Below, piece by piece: positions 24,346 to 32,145 of a DNA stretch of 64,000 nt; position 1 is the first letter of the stretch, and each line of letters begins with the position of its first letter. The notes under the pieces were generated by a model. That model searched no databases. It was given only the letters and a program-made list of their open reading frames with translations, and was not told where the DNA came from. Origin of the DNA: a virus; the IMG/VR virus record IMGVR_UViG_3300009159_005447, positions 1-64,000 of that record; one strand, written 5' to 3'. The translations under genes and the position numbers were made by a program.

Positions 24346-24839
24346 TTAACTCCCTGTGGACAAAAATAGAATTGCCGGGTTGATTGAACTTTGCGTAAAC
24401 GCCTCAATAAAAATATGATGGTTGTCTTTGCTGTTGCGGATCGCAGAGTCCGCGGCTACATACAATGCCTCCCAAGTGTTGCCAGTAACTGGAACAACAA
24501 CGTCTTCACCGCCCAATGGTCTTTGTACACAACTTCAGTGGCACCGGTGTAAGGATGTTGGGCCTTAAGGTCGTCAACTTCGTAAACACTCCAGACGGCG
24601 CTCGCACCCAATTCTTGGCTGACATCACTGTAGTGATTGCTCTTAGCGTCAAAGTCTTGGTTGTCTTGTTGGTATGCACCAGCTAGGCCTTGCTCCATAT
24701 CTCTAATGGCCGCGGCCAACTTGTCTGTGATGGGCTCCCGCACCACACCGCTGAGTGTGTCGTGGACACCGCGCATCTCACACAAGGCGTTATGAATGGC
24801 AGTAAACTCTTTGGCAGTTAATTTGACATCAGCGTACAT
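24346..24839 (-). pseudogene. Frameshifted phage gene (or programmed -1 frameshift)
   Basis: The frame starting at ATG 24839 (MYADVKLTAKEFTAIHNALC) codes convincingly to about 24524 (GATEVVYK). It then runs to an early stop at 24456 through unlikely sequence. The -1 frame continues the protein well (RPLGGEDVVVPVTGNTWEAL, then YVAADSAIRNS) to a TAA at 24346, one base before the next start. One missing A in the AAA at 24522-24524, or ribosomal slippage there, explains it. Total ~163 residues. Function unknown. Confidence 0.65.
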
Positions 24840-24841
24840 AA

Positions 24842-25213
24842 TTAGGCCACCTTCTTGAAGTAACCGTAGGGCAGACCTACGCAAAAACAGAAATACTCAA
24901 AATCACCATTGGCGCCTTCGGCGTCCATCAACCAGGCAATCACTCGCTCGCGGTTGGTACCGGTGTGCATCAGGTTGGTAACACGGTCTTCAAAATCTAC
25001 AATGGCTTTAGCCTCGGCGGCCCGGCGCTGGATAGCTTCGCGCTCGATCACAAGGTTCAGATAGCCAAACTCCTTGAGGAAGTCAGCTTCGGTCCAAGTG
25101 GAGGTATCAACGCCACGTGGGCGAACACCGTAGGCATCCTTGTACATATCCCAAAATTGGCACTGCATCTGTTCCAACACGGACATCTCTTCCCAGCTTT
25201 TGAAATCTTCCAT
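24842..25213 (-). CDS. Conserved hypothetical phage protein
   Basis: The 123-residue protein has a recognisable pattern: E-Q-x-Q-C-x-F-W-D near residue 14, GVRPRGVDTSTWTEADF (~29-45), a long helix with many Glu/Arg/Ala (~50-85), and a C-terminus W-L-M-D-A-E-G...LPYGYFK. I recognise this arrangement from many phage genomes but know no function. Expressed from promoter cassette copy 3; followed after 2 bp by the frameshifted gene. Confidence 0.8.
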   Translation of the reverse strand: MEDFKSWEEMSVLEQMQCQFWDMYKDAYGVRPRGVDTSTWTEADFLKEFGYLNLVIEREAIQRRAAEAKAIVDFEDRVTNLMHTGTNRERVIAWLMDAEGANGDFEYFCFCVGLPYGYFKKVA

Positions 25214-25224
25214 TTTGAACTCCT

Positions 25225-25295
25225 TTTTGCTTACTATGCTAGTATTATAGCACTTTCGGGCAGTTTGGTCAACCGTTTTTTGTTGTTTTTTTACA
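25225..25295 (-). repeat. Repeated early promoter cassette, copy 3
   Basis: -35 TTGACC (25267-25272) and -10 TATAAT (25244-25249), 17-bp spacer, identical leader into AAAAAGGAGTTC. The upstream A-rich GTTG tract is also kept. Confidence 0.88.
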
Positions 25296-25518
25296 ACCCT
25301 ACGCTCTTTTTAATTACGTAACGGGCAATTTTCTCGTCAAAGTACATACGAACGCCATCTTTAACGGGATCTTGTACTACGATCTCACCTAGCTCTGTGG
25401 CAAGAGCTTGAGTGAAATTAAGTAGGATAGACCGAGTGTCTTCCATTTGATCCAGTGGATCTCGGTCTAGAATCGCTTGGTAATCGTTGATTAGTTTTTC
25501 TATGTTTTGATGAATCAT
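25291..25518 (-). CDS. Small hypothetical protein
   Basis: The 75-residue protein (MIHQNIEKLINDYQAILDRD) is helical at the N-terminus with a basic C-terminal part (EKIARYVIKKS). It ends a three-gene run that starts at the promoter cassette upstream of 25944. Start separated by 2 bp from the preceding stop. Function unknown. Confidence 0.7.
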   Translation of the reverse strand: MIHQNIEKLINDYQAILDRDPLDQMEDTRSILLNFTQALATELGEIVVQDPVKDGVRMYFDEKIARYVIKKSVGL

Positions 25519-25520
25519 TA

Positions 25521-25664
25521 TTAGACTCCTGTGTGAAAAGGATTACGTCGACGCAAATGAGCCACAGCGGCTTCTTTGGTTTCAAAACGTCCACTGATGG
25601 GCGTTTGGTGTGCGCCACGTACAATGTACCAACCACCCAATAAACCGTTATAGATAACTTTCAT
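25521..25664 (-). CDS. Small hypothetical protein (47 aa)
   Basis: The start is ATG 25664 (MKVIYNGLLGGWYIVRGAHQ) with GGAG upstream and a one-base gap from the preceding stop. The motif G-R-F-E-T-K-E-A-A-V-A-H-L resembles the strand-turn-helix of very small phage proteins that modify or mimic short domains (WYIVRG...F.TKEEA). The longer frame to 25724 is rejected. Function unknown. Confidence 0.7.
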   Translation of the reverse strand: MKVIYNGLLGGWYIVRGAHQTPISGRFETKEAAVAHLRRRNPFHTGV

Positions 25665-25665
25665 A

Positions 25666-25944
25666 TCAATTGCTCCAAAATGCTTCGCTGTCAACCCGGC
25701 AAGCCCAAGGTGTGTCAGCATCAATTTCTACGTCTTTACCTGTCATCAAATTGCGAACAGTGATCTTGGGTGCAACATAAGTATCACGAGCAACAATGCT
25801 CAGGTCACCAGCTGACCAACCTGCCTTTTTGCAAAGACGAGTGCGAGTAGCACGGGCGGCACCATAGCTCTTGTATGCACGGCTCTTGTTAGGACCGTCT
25901 GTAACAATAAGACCGGTACCTTTTGCGACGATTACGTATGACAT
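25666..25944 (-). CDS. Conserved hypothetical phage protein (92 aa)
   Basis: The start ATG 25944 (MSYVIVAKGTGLIVTDGPNK) lies behind promoter cassette copy 4 with GGAG; the frame to 26079 is rejected. The protein is basic in its middle (ARATRTRLCKKAG) and ends in a conserved region (RNLMTGKDVEIDADTPWACR). I know this pattern from other phages without a function. First gene of a three-gene early run. Confidence 0.75.
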   Translation of the reverse strand: MSYVIVAKGTGLIVTDGPNKSRAYKSYGAARATRTRLCKKAGWSAGDLSIVARDTYVAPKITVRNLMTGKDVEIDADTPWACRVDSEAFWSN

Positions 25945-25949
25945 ATTTG

Positions 25950-26032
25950 ACTCCTTTTTGCTTACTATGCTAGTATTATAGCGCATTTCGGGCTTTTGGG
26001 CAACCGAAATTTTGTTGTTTTTTAGCAACAAA
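25950..26032 (-). repeat. Repeated early promoter cassette, copy 4
   Basis: -35 TTGCCC (25998-26003) and -10 TATAAT (25975-25980), 17-bp spacer, same fixed leader and AAAAAGGAG. The only copy with a changed -35. Confidence 0.85.
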
Positions 26033-26038
26033 CTGCTA

Positions 26039-26296
26039 TTATTCTGCGGTGTTGTATTCAAACAACACCCATTTAGCACGATTTAGCAGTTGACGCTGGC
26101 TTTCGATGGTTTCAAAAGATGGTTGCTTATAGGCCATCATTTCTTGTGCATCGCTGAGCAGGCTGGCTACAATCATTGACGGGCCTGACAATTTAAAAGT
26201 GATCGACGATTCGATGTTTCTACGCATATCTTGCTCGGTGCAACCATACATAGAAACTTCACGTTTTTCGCGTTCTGTCAAAATAACTTTAGTCAT
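26039..26296 (-). CDS. Small hypothetical protein
   Basis: The 85-residue protein (MTKVILTEREKREVSMYGCT) is helical and charged. It contains a segment MIVASLLSDAQEMMA and ends W-V-L-F-E-Y-N-T-A-E. It has its own strong promoter (26329-26358) and GGAG ribosome binding site. Function unknown. Confidence 0.7.
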   Translation of the reverse strand: MTKVILTEREKREVSMYGCTEQDMRRNIESSITFKLSGPSMIVASLLSDAQEMMAYKQPSFETIESQRQLLNRAKWVLFEYNTAE

Positions 26297-26328
26297 TTAC
26301 TAGCTCCTTTTTGTTAACGTATGCCCAT

Positions 26329-26358
26329 ATTATAGCAGGAAACGGATAACCCTGTCAA
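26329..26358 (-). promoter_or_regulatory. Sigma-70 promoter (TTGACA-18-TATAAT)
   Basis: Consensus hexamers with 18-bp spacing and TGC before the -10. The leader (GTTAACAAAAAGGAG) is a divergent relative of the repeated cassette. Confidence 0.85.
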
Positions 26359-26392
26359 CCGAACGGGTATTGTCAATATCAGTACTAAAGTA

Positions 26393-26605
26393 CTACTTTT
26401 TGTGATTTGCCGCTAGTAGCGCAATAATATCCTGTTGCAAAAAAGCAACATCCTCGTTACTGACGTAAAAATCAGTAGTAGGATCGTAGTACTGGCCCTC
26501 TTTTGGGTCATAATACAGTACTTGGCCGTTGGGATAATGAAACGGGCCTTCTAACCCTTTGCGGGTGCCATACTCTTTTTCATTTTTAAAAACGACATAG
26601 GACAT
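26393..26605 (-). CDS. Small hypothetical protein (70 aa)
   Basis: The start ATG 26605 (MSYVVFKNEKEYGTRKGLEG) has GGAG five bases upstream; the TTG at 26617 is rejected. The protein is rich in Tyr and Asp in its middle (YYDPKEGQYYDPTTD). The N-terminus resembles that of the 25666 gene (MSYVIVAKG), suggesting distant relatedness. It has its own promoter. Function unknown. Confidence 0.68.
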   Translation of the reverse strand: MSYVVFKNEKEYGTRKGLEGPFHYPNGQVLYYDPKEGQYYDPTTDFYVSNEDVAFLQQDIIALLAANHKK

Positions 26606-26632
26606 AGCGGACTCCAAAGTGGTTAAGCCCGT

Positions 26633-26661
26633 ATTATAGCAGAAACGAGTAGCTCTGTCAA
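26633..26661 (-). promoter_or_regulatory. Sigma-70 promoter (TTGACA-17-TATAAT)
   Basis: Exact consensus hexamers, 17-bp spacing; the -35 overlaps the end of the Rieske gene. Confidence 0.9.
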
Positions 26662-27560
26662 CCTCGGGGTTTTGTCACTGTCCAAGCCCGGAATTCTTGC
26701 TTTTGAGGCTCTAAGTTTTCGGGTCTGACCGTACGCCAACCGGGCTCTAGTCGCTCACTTTGATCGCAGTCTTGACGCCAGGCAGTTTCCCAAACGCCGC
26801 TGTTTACTTCCCACGCTTCATTTGGGTAATCAAGATCTTGATATTTAAACACGTGGCAACGAGTGGTTGCATCATCGACGGGTCTGTTGACCATAACAAA
26901 TACTGCACCCGGTTGCCATTCAAACATAGTGCCATCGTATTGTGCAAGCCAGGCCGCAGAGCAGGCTAGGTTTCTATGTTTAGTGTACTGTGTCCATTGG
27001 CTATCTTCTGCTGGTGCACCGGGAACATATTGTATGCTACCGCCATTCCAAGTTGACCACTTAATCTTTCGCACATCGGGAACATCAATTTTATCGTACA
27101 ATCCAGGATGCACCATTGGAATATGATCTATGTCTAAAAATAGATCCATAATTGGAGTGGAATTACTTTTAACAATGTCTTGTCGATATTCAACCAGCTT
27201 GTAGTTCCCAGTAACATTGAAGTCTACAGGTACTGGCTCACTGAACAAGAATCCGGACCATTCGTATACTTGTTGTGTTGACAACGTATCTTTGTTTTTA
27301 CATTTAATTGTAGATTCTGCGTGACCTACTGTGCCGCTGCCAACGGGTGCGCCATCTTTGGACCAGCTATATCCGTGATACGGGCAGACTGGGGCTAACC
27401 CGCGGCCCAGGCCAGATCGTATACGGCTCCCTTGGTGAGTACACAAATTGCTTTGTAATTTAAAAACGCCATCATCATTTAACAATGCCTGTGTGTTTTC
27501 TGTTTGTTCAAGTACTTGCCAGTGTCCAGTTTCAATATCGTTCTTGTGTGATAAGAACAT
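26658..27560 (-). CDS. Rieske-type non-haem iron oxygenase
   Basis: The 300-residue protein has a complete Rieske centre: C40-x-H42 (LCTHQGS) and C59-x2-H62 (VCPYHGYSW) bind the 2Fe-2S cluster. The catalytic domain carries D143-x2-H146-x4-H151 for the mononuclear iron. These are the two halves of an oxygenase alpha subunit, although shorter than typical ring-hydroxylating enzymes. No reductase or ferredoxin is seen nearby. Substrate unknown; a phage copy is uncommon. A late-type core overlaps the preceding gene's stop. Confidence 0.9.
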   Translation of the reverse strand: MFLSHKNDIETGHWQVLEQTENTQALLNDDGVFKLQSNLCTHQGSRIRSGLGRGLAPVCPYHGYSWSKDGAPVGSGTVGHAESTIKCKNKDTLSTQQVYEWSGFLFSEPVPVDFNVTGNYKLVEYRQDIVKSNSTPIMDLFLDIDHIPMVHPGLYDKIDVPDVRKIKWSTWNGGSIQYVPGAPAEDSQWTQYTKHRNLACSAAWLAQYDGTMFEWQPGAVFVMVNRPVDDATTRCHVFKYQDLDYPNEAWEVNSGVWETAWRQDCDQSERLEPGWRTVRPENLEPQKQEFRAWTVTKPRG

Positions 27561-27578
27561 TTACACCTCTTTGTTTAT

Positions 27579-27586
27579 GTATTTAT
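27579..27586 (-). promoter_or_regulatory. T4-type late promoter core (ATAAATAC)
   Basis: The core overlaps the stop codon of the nucleotidyltransferase-like gene and lies 18 bp upstream of the Rieske start, with AGAGG between. Confidence 0.6.
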
Positions 27587-28290
27587 TTGAGCGACAAAGT
27601 GGCGTCTACGAACCGGTCATAGCCCTTGCGTAGATTATCAATATAGCCTAAGTTTCTAAGTACTTTAAAGGCTAAATTTTCAGTGCTAAATTCACCAGCG
27701 GCCTCTAAGCCGTTTTGGCGCATACGATATACTTTCTCAATGGCCTGTTTGTAATCGTCGGGGTTTCGTGCAGATCTAACAGTCTGAGTGATTAGGTCCA
27801 TCATTACTTGTACCTTGCGATCTACGGCACGTTTGTCCACAGTGGGCGGCATATACCCTGGTTTAGTAATCCATTGATTATCCAGAACACTAAACATACC
27901 AGCACTATGTGGTGGCTTGGCTGTGTCTTCGATATACAGTTCTACATCGTGTCCGTTGATGGTTATATCGTGATTGTCGTTCCAAATTGTTTTCTTTGCC
28001 TTGTACAATGCTTCGGCAATGTTATCGCAATTTAATTTGCTATAGTCTGTGACAATGTGCAAATCAAAGTCGCTGAATTTGGTCCAATTGAAATTGGCCA
28101 GGCTTCCGGTTAATCTAACGTCGTCGACGTCAAAGTCGGGCAAGTCCAAGTAGTCAACAAAGAGTTCAGCAATGTCTAATAATCGCTCGTGAACTTTGGG
28201 CAACATTGTCCACTCGTCCCAGGCCGCCGGGCTTAGGTGAGGATGGTACTGTATGTTGCCTTTTAATAAATCAAGTTCTGTCAATTTCAT
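27583..28290 (-). CDS. Nucleotidyltransferase-fold protein
   Basis: The 235-residue protein has the nucleotidyltransferase signature L-T-G-S-x9-F-S-D-F-D-L-H (~60-78; Gly-Ser and the metal-binding Asp pair) with a third acidic strand later (DVELYIED). Family members transfer NMPs to proteins, RNA or drugs; the target here is unknown. It begins MKLTELDLL, similar to the openings at 22258 and 32102. The start overlaps the upstream stop (ATGA). Confidence 0.8.
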   Translation of the reverse strand: MKLTELDLLKGNIQYHPHLSPAAWDEWTMLPKVHERLLDIAELFVDYLDLPDFDVDDVRLTGSLANFNWTKFSDFDLHIVTDYSKLNCDNIAEALYKAKKTIWNDNHDITINGHDVELYIEDTAKPPHSAGMFSVLDNQWITKPGYMPPTVDKRAVDRKVQVMMDLITQTVRSARNPDDYKQAIEKVYRMRQNGLEAAGEFSTENLAFKVLRNLGYIDNLRKGYDRFVDATLSLK

Positions 28291-29342
28291 TGTGGCATTC
28301 TATTGGCTATAACAGTGCCAACGTCCAAGTAGTCAGCTAACCATTCTGGATCTCGTTCGACTTCAAAGCCTTTAAAATCAAAGGGTTTGCCAGTATTGGT
28401 TTTACTGATCATTAAGTCTCCTGGGTCTGCATCCTCGGGTAATCTTATCAGCATAGGCATAGTGTTACTGGTGTACTTTTTGCGATAAGGCAATACGTGA
28501 CCAAAGCAAGGTCCGGTGGCGGCTCTGTATAAAGAGTCCCATTCAAATCCTAGTATAACGCCGGATTGATATCTATTACCATCAATGATACTGGGTATTG
28601 GGCCAAATGATTCTACAAAAACAGTTGCATTGCGATCGTTGGGAAACTGTGGATATACCATTACAGGCATCTCTCCAAGGAATCCTTCTGCGGCTTTGGT
28701 AACAATCAAATATCGACCTTTCATACCAGTACGAAACTCTATGGGCAACAGTCCCAGTCCAGTAGGATCTTCTATAGTGTCTTCTTGGAATCCTGGCATA
28801 TCTTCAAAGTAGGCACTGGCAAATCCATAGTCGGTCATTAATCCGTTGGGGAAATTTTCTCCCGGGCGATATATAGTGCCTGGTAATCTTTTGTTGTAGT
28901 AGTTGGGGATATAACCAGATGAAAGTTCTATTTTAATTTCTTGGCTTAATCTTTCTATTCCCACACTGTCTTCTTCAGAAAAATCAAATACAAAAGGATG
29001 ATGCTGTCGTTCGTTGCTTTTACCCACGTACAAATCGGGTCTTGGATCGTAGGTAGTATAAGCAAATTCGTATTCATTAATGTCAACAATGTCTGTTGCT
29101 ACCTTGTTAGGATAACCGGGCATACGTCCCTTATACTTTACTGTAATACTGCAATTGGTTGTTTCGGTTACCTCGTGGTCACCGCCAAAGCTGGTATTAC
29201 TAAGAATAGAATACACACCCGGCGGGTATGCTCCTAGGCACTCAAGAGTATAAGGAGCATAGCTGGTATCTCCACCAGTCCAGTGTAGATTGCGGACTAC
29301 CTTAACTCTTGGGGGTAAACGATATTGTACAATTAAGCTCAT
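28287..29342 (-). CDS. Hypothetical phage protein (351 aa)
   Basis: The protein has many aromatic residues and prolines and a predicted mixed beta fold; no known catalytic motif is visible. Segments such as RLPGTIYRPGENFPNG and RLPEDADPGDLMISKTNTGKP look well conserved. It sits between the amidoligase-like giant and the nucleotidyltransferase in one coupled run (ATGA overlap downstream, one-base gap upstream), so the three may act together. Function unknown. Confidence 0.72.
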   Translation of the reverse strand: MSLIVQYRLPPRVKVVRNLHWTGGDTSYAPYTLECLGAYPPGVYSILSNTSFGGDHEVTETTNCSITVKYKGRMPGYPNKVATDIVDINEYEFAYTTYDPRPDLYVGKSNERQHHPFVFDFSEEDSVGIERLSQEIKIELSSGYIPNYYNKRLPGTIYRPGENFPNGLMTDYGFASAYFEDMPGFQEDTIEDPTGLGLLPIEFRTGMKGRYLIVTKAAEGFLGEMPVMVYPQFPNDRNATVFVESFGPIPSIIDGNRYQSGVILGFEWDSLYRAATGPCFGHVLPYRKKYTSNTMPMLIRLPEDADPGDLMISKTNTGKPFDFKGFEVERDPEWLADYLDVGTVIANRMPQ

Positions 29343-29343
29343 A

Positions 29344-31911
29344 TTAACTCATTATTGGCACAACTTCAACATCTGTTCCGTGCTCGTAGTCGTGGTCTCT
29401 TTGCCAATTTTCAGCAACACGATTGGCGTCTGATTGATTGTTGCCTATGCCACTGAAGCGATGTACTTCTTCACCATCAACTAATACTTGCCAGGCGCCT
29501 GTGAATGCACCGCCAGCGGCACGTTGTTGCGCTAGGTCTGTTGTGCTTCCTGGAGTGGGTGTTGTCTGAGACGTTGGAACTAATGCATAACCTCGGCGAT
29601 CACCGCCCATTTGTTCTAACCATCGATCAAACTTCATACCTGCTTGCATTGCACCGCCTGCCTGGAACGTATGCACTACACTACCATCTGCTCTTCTTAT
29701 AATCTTATAATTATCGGCTGGTGTGGGAGTTCGAGCAAGTTCTAAATCTGGCTCAATGTCAGTTATGCCCGCAGACTGCCCAGGCTGACCAAGGCTTTGA
29801 TTTGGATCAGACACAAAGTTCCACTCAATGCCACTTCCGCGATTAGCTTCAATCCACTGTCTTAGTACTAGTAAAGCGTCGTTATTGTCAAAAGCCATAT
29901 AACGATATACTGGTGTTCGTGGCGCCCGATTATTAACAATAACCCAGTTTCCATCGGGGTTACTTCGACGGCCGCCGAGTGTCGGGCCCTGCGATTGGCC
30001 AACTGCGCCAGCTGGGACAGGTTCACCTGCTCGGGCACTAACCGGCTGGTTGCCAACTTGTCTAATGCCAAACATATCGGCTGCTTGGAACCGTAGTAAA
30101 CGGTGAGGGCCGTGTGCAATATAATCCTGCAAGTATTCTGTTGCCGTGTTGTCATCGGTGACAAAATTTGGTGGAATACTTTCCACAGCATTGCCAGTCT
30201 GTTTGTTGTAAATTTCGTAACGCGGTGCTTCGTATGGACGCAAAGGTGTTGCAGTTATGTTGGTTGCACGAGCCCAGTCTGGGTATTCTGAACGACCTTT
30301 TTCTATTGCTTCTTGTTCGCTTGACGCAACAACCTGTACACTAGCACCAAATCCGGGACGACCCACCGACCACCACATTTTTTTACCGTTGGGTTCTTTC
30401 TTCAAACTACGTTCGAGTTGTGCCTGTTTAATAAAACTCTTTAATGCAGCCTGCGGTAATTCTCCAGCGGCATACTTGGCAAAATAAGCCAATGTATTTG
30501 TGCGGTCCAAATCGTTGCCAGCCAACAACTTGTAAAGTTTCTTGGCGTATTCTTCTTTGTATTTTGTTTCATCTACTGCGGCGTCCATTGCAACAGCAAA
30601 GCGCAATAGTGTATTTTCAATTTTGCCTTGACCTGCGGCTAGTTCGCCTAGCCAATCGCCACCAGGGCTACGAAATTCAATATAACCATCCTTGGTGTTG
30701 ATACTGGTATACTTGCTGGTACTACCACTGTGGATTAATTTTGCGGCACTGGTATTTAAGTGCCCTTTCATTTTATCTAATAGCAGTTTAACATCTTCTG
30801 GACGCTGTTTGATATTGTCTTTGACAATCTTCAGAGCACTCTTGCAGTAGGTATTGCCTGCACGGCCAAATTGGTCTAGAACATATTCATCGCCCATTAG
30901 TATAGCAAGTTTAACATAGTCTAAGTTTTCTAATCCGCCTTGCCATTTTGGAACGCTGACGTTGATGTGTAGACCAGTGCTGTCATTGGTATAGCAACCT
31001 GTTTGTGCCGCCCACTTTTCAACCTTCTTCAAGTCACTTAATAGTTCGTCTAAGGGCAACGCTGGACTAACAAATTCTAATCCGCCATCGCCGGGTTCAT
31101 CAGCTTCGAGGCTACCGTCGGGTTCTACTAAGTAGTGCAACTCTGTGGCGCTGGGTCTTGTTACGCTACGACTATGGTAGTTGCCACTAGCTTCAACAGC
31201 TCGGCCAATGGCACGACCAAAACTGTCTGCGGTGTCTTCGACGCTGACTCCGCCCCCTGAACTCGGGGTATAGTAATGTGGCCAAGAGATAGTGTAATTG
31301 TTAGCAACATCTTGCATAGTAGAAAGTCCTGCGTGTTCTAACCATTCGTCTTCTTTGTCGGAGTCGTTGAAGTAATCTCCCTGTGCGTCCTCACGGGCCT
31401 GATCGTACCAATAATTTCCATATCCTTCGCCAATGATTACATCCACAGCTTCAGCAACTTCTTTTTTACCATAATTATCTTTGGTATCTTCGTCGTCTTC
31501 TTCTCTGCCTAGAATTTCTGCAATCTCGTCGTTGCTGGCATTTTCTTTGAGATAGTTATATATAAACTCTGCTTCGTCACTGTCCCAGCGACTATCAAAA
31601 TCTTCTCCTAACCACTCGGTGTATTGTTCGCGCATTGCGTTAACTAAGTCTTGGCAATCCCTACGACTATTATAATCGCCATCGTAGAAGAAATCATAAG
31701 CATCTTGAATACTGCGTATACTTTCGTCTGAGTCATAGTCCGGCTCTGGGTACTCATCCTCGTCATCTTGTGCGGCGCCGGGAACAATCATTTCAAATTC
31801 CATACCTGCTCTAGCGCCAATTTGGCTAGCGGCACGACGAAGCCCTGTGGGGCTCATATTGATTTCAAATAGATCCTGGTCTTCGTTAATTAATAAATCT
31901 GTAGCTCTCAT
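29344..31911 (-). CDS. Large amidoligase-like protein with C-terminal repeats
   Basis: The 855-residue protein begins MRATDLLINEDQDLFE, followed by a very acidic region (~45-200). It then has an ATP-grasp-like amidoligase segment: GMEFEMIVP (~36), EPDGSLE, GGLEFVSPALP, STGLHINVSVP and YIEFRSPGGD. Amidoligases form amide bonds on peptides or cell-wall-like substrates. Four C-terminal modules of ~55 residues (~520-855; e.g. YKIIRRADGSVVHTF) repeat the plan 'strand, G-x-x-V, hydrophobic helix, W'. Similar giants occur in T4-like environmental phages. The L-F-E near the N-terminus could be a prohead-protease site. Confidence 0.75.
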   Translation of the reverse strand: MRATDLLINEDQDLFEINMSPTGLRRAASQIGARAGMEFEMIVPGAAQDDEDEYPEPDYDSDESIRSIQDAYDFFYDGDYNSRRDCQDLVNAMREQYTEWLGEDFDSRWDSDEAEFIYNYLKENASNDEIAEILGREEDDEDTKDNYGKKEVAEAVDVIIGEGYGNYWYDQAREDAQGDYFNDSDKEDEWLEHAGLSTMQDVANNYTISWPHYYTPSSGGGVSVEDTADSFGRAIGRAVEASGNYHSRSVTRPSATELHYLVEPDGSLEADEPGDGGLEFVSPALPLDELLSDLKKVEKWAAQTGCYTNDSTGLHINVSVPKWQGGLENLDYVKLAILMGDEYVLDQFGRAGNTYCKSALKIVKDNIKQRPEDVKLLLDKMKGHLNTSAAKLIHSGSTSKYTSINTKDGYIEFRSPGGDWLGELAAGQGKIENTLLRFAVAMDAAVDETKYKEEYAKKLYKLLAGNDLDRTNTLAYFAKYAAGELPQAALKSFIKQAQLERSLKKEPNGKKMWWSVGRPGFGASVQVVASSEQEAIEKGRSEYPDWARATNITATPLRPYEAPRYEIYNKQTGNAVESIPPNFVTDDNTATEYLQDYIAHGPHRLLRFQAADMFGIRQVGNQPVSARAGEPVPAGAVGQSQGPTLGGRRSNPDGNWVIVNNRAPRTPVYRYMAFDNNDALLVLRQWIEANRGSGIEWNFVSDPNQSLGQPGQSAGITDIEPDLELARTPTPADNYKIIRRADGSVVHTFQAGGAMQAGMKFDRWLEQMGGDRRGYALVPTSQTTPTPGSTTDLAQQRAAGGAFTGAWQVLVDGEEVHRFSGIGNNQSDANRVAENWQRDHDYEHGTDVEVVPIMS

Positions 31912-32102
31912 TATCGTTTAACCTGATGTTGTCTTTTGCCTATGGGCTTGGTGGGAAAATATGCCGCAATTTGTTTAGCAGGAGTGTTGGGTCGCACATC
32001 AACAGTCAAGCTGGTGCTGTAACGTGGATCGTTTTTTTGTTTATTATTTGCAATTACGCCCACTCCTGCGGCGTCTTCGCGCACGATTTCGTTAACTCGC
32101 AT
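31911..32102 (-). CDS. Small hypothetical protein with MRVNE N-terminus (63 aa)
   Basis: The start at 32102 (MRVNEIVREDAAGVGVIANN) follows a late-type core; the longer frame to 32216 lies inside the neighbour. The product ends in a basic segment (KPIGKRQHQVKR). The opening repeats the M-R-V-N-E of the ADP-ribosyltransferase-like gene, suggesting a common sorting signal. Stop and next start share one base (TAATG-type overlap). Function unknown. Confidence 0.7.
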   Translation of the reverse strand: MRVNEIVREDAAGVGVIANNKQKNDPRYSTSLTVDVRPNTPAKQIAAYFPTKPIGKRQHQVKR

Positions 32103-32124
32103 TGGTATCTTTCCTATATACCTA

Positions 32125-32132
32125 GTATTTAG
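32125..32132 (-). promoter_or_regulatory. T4-type late promoter core (CTAAATAC)
   Basis: Located 22 bp upstream of the start at 32102, it would drive the coupled run 32102-27583. Confidence 0.6.
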
Positions 32133-32145
32133 TGCGAGTACGAAG

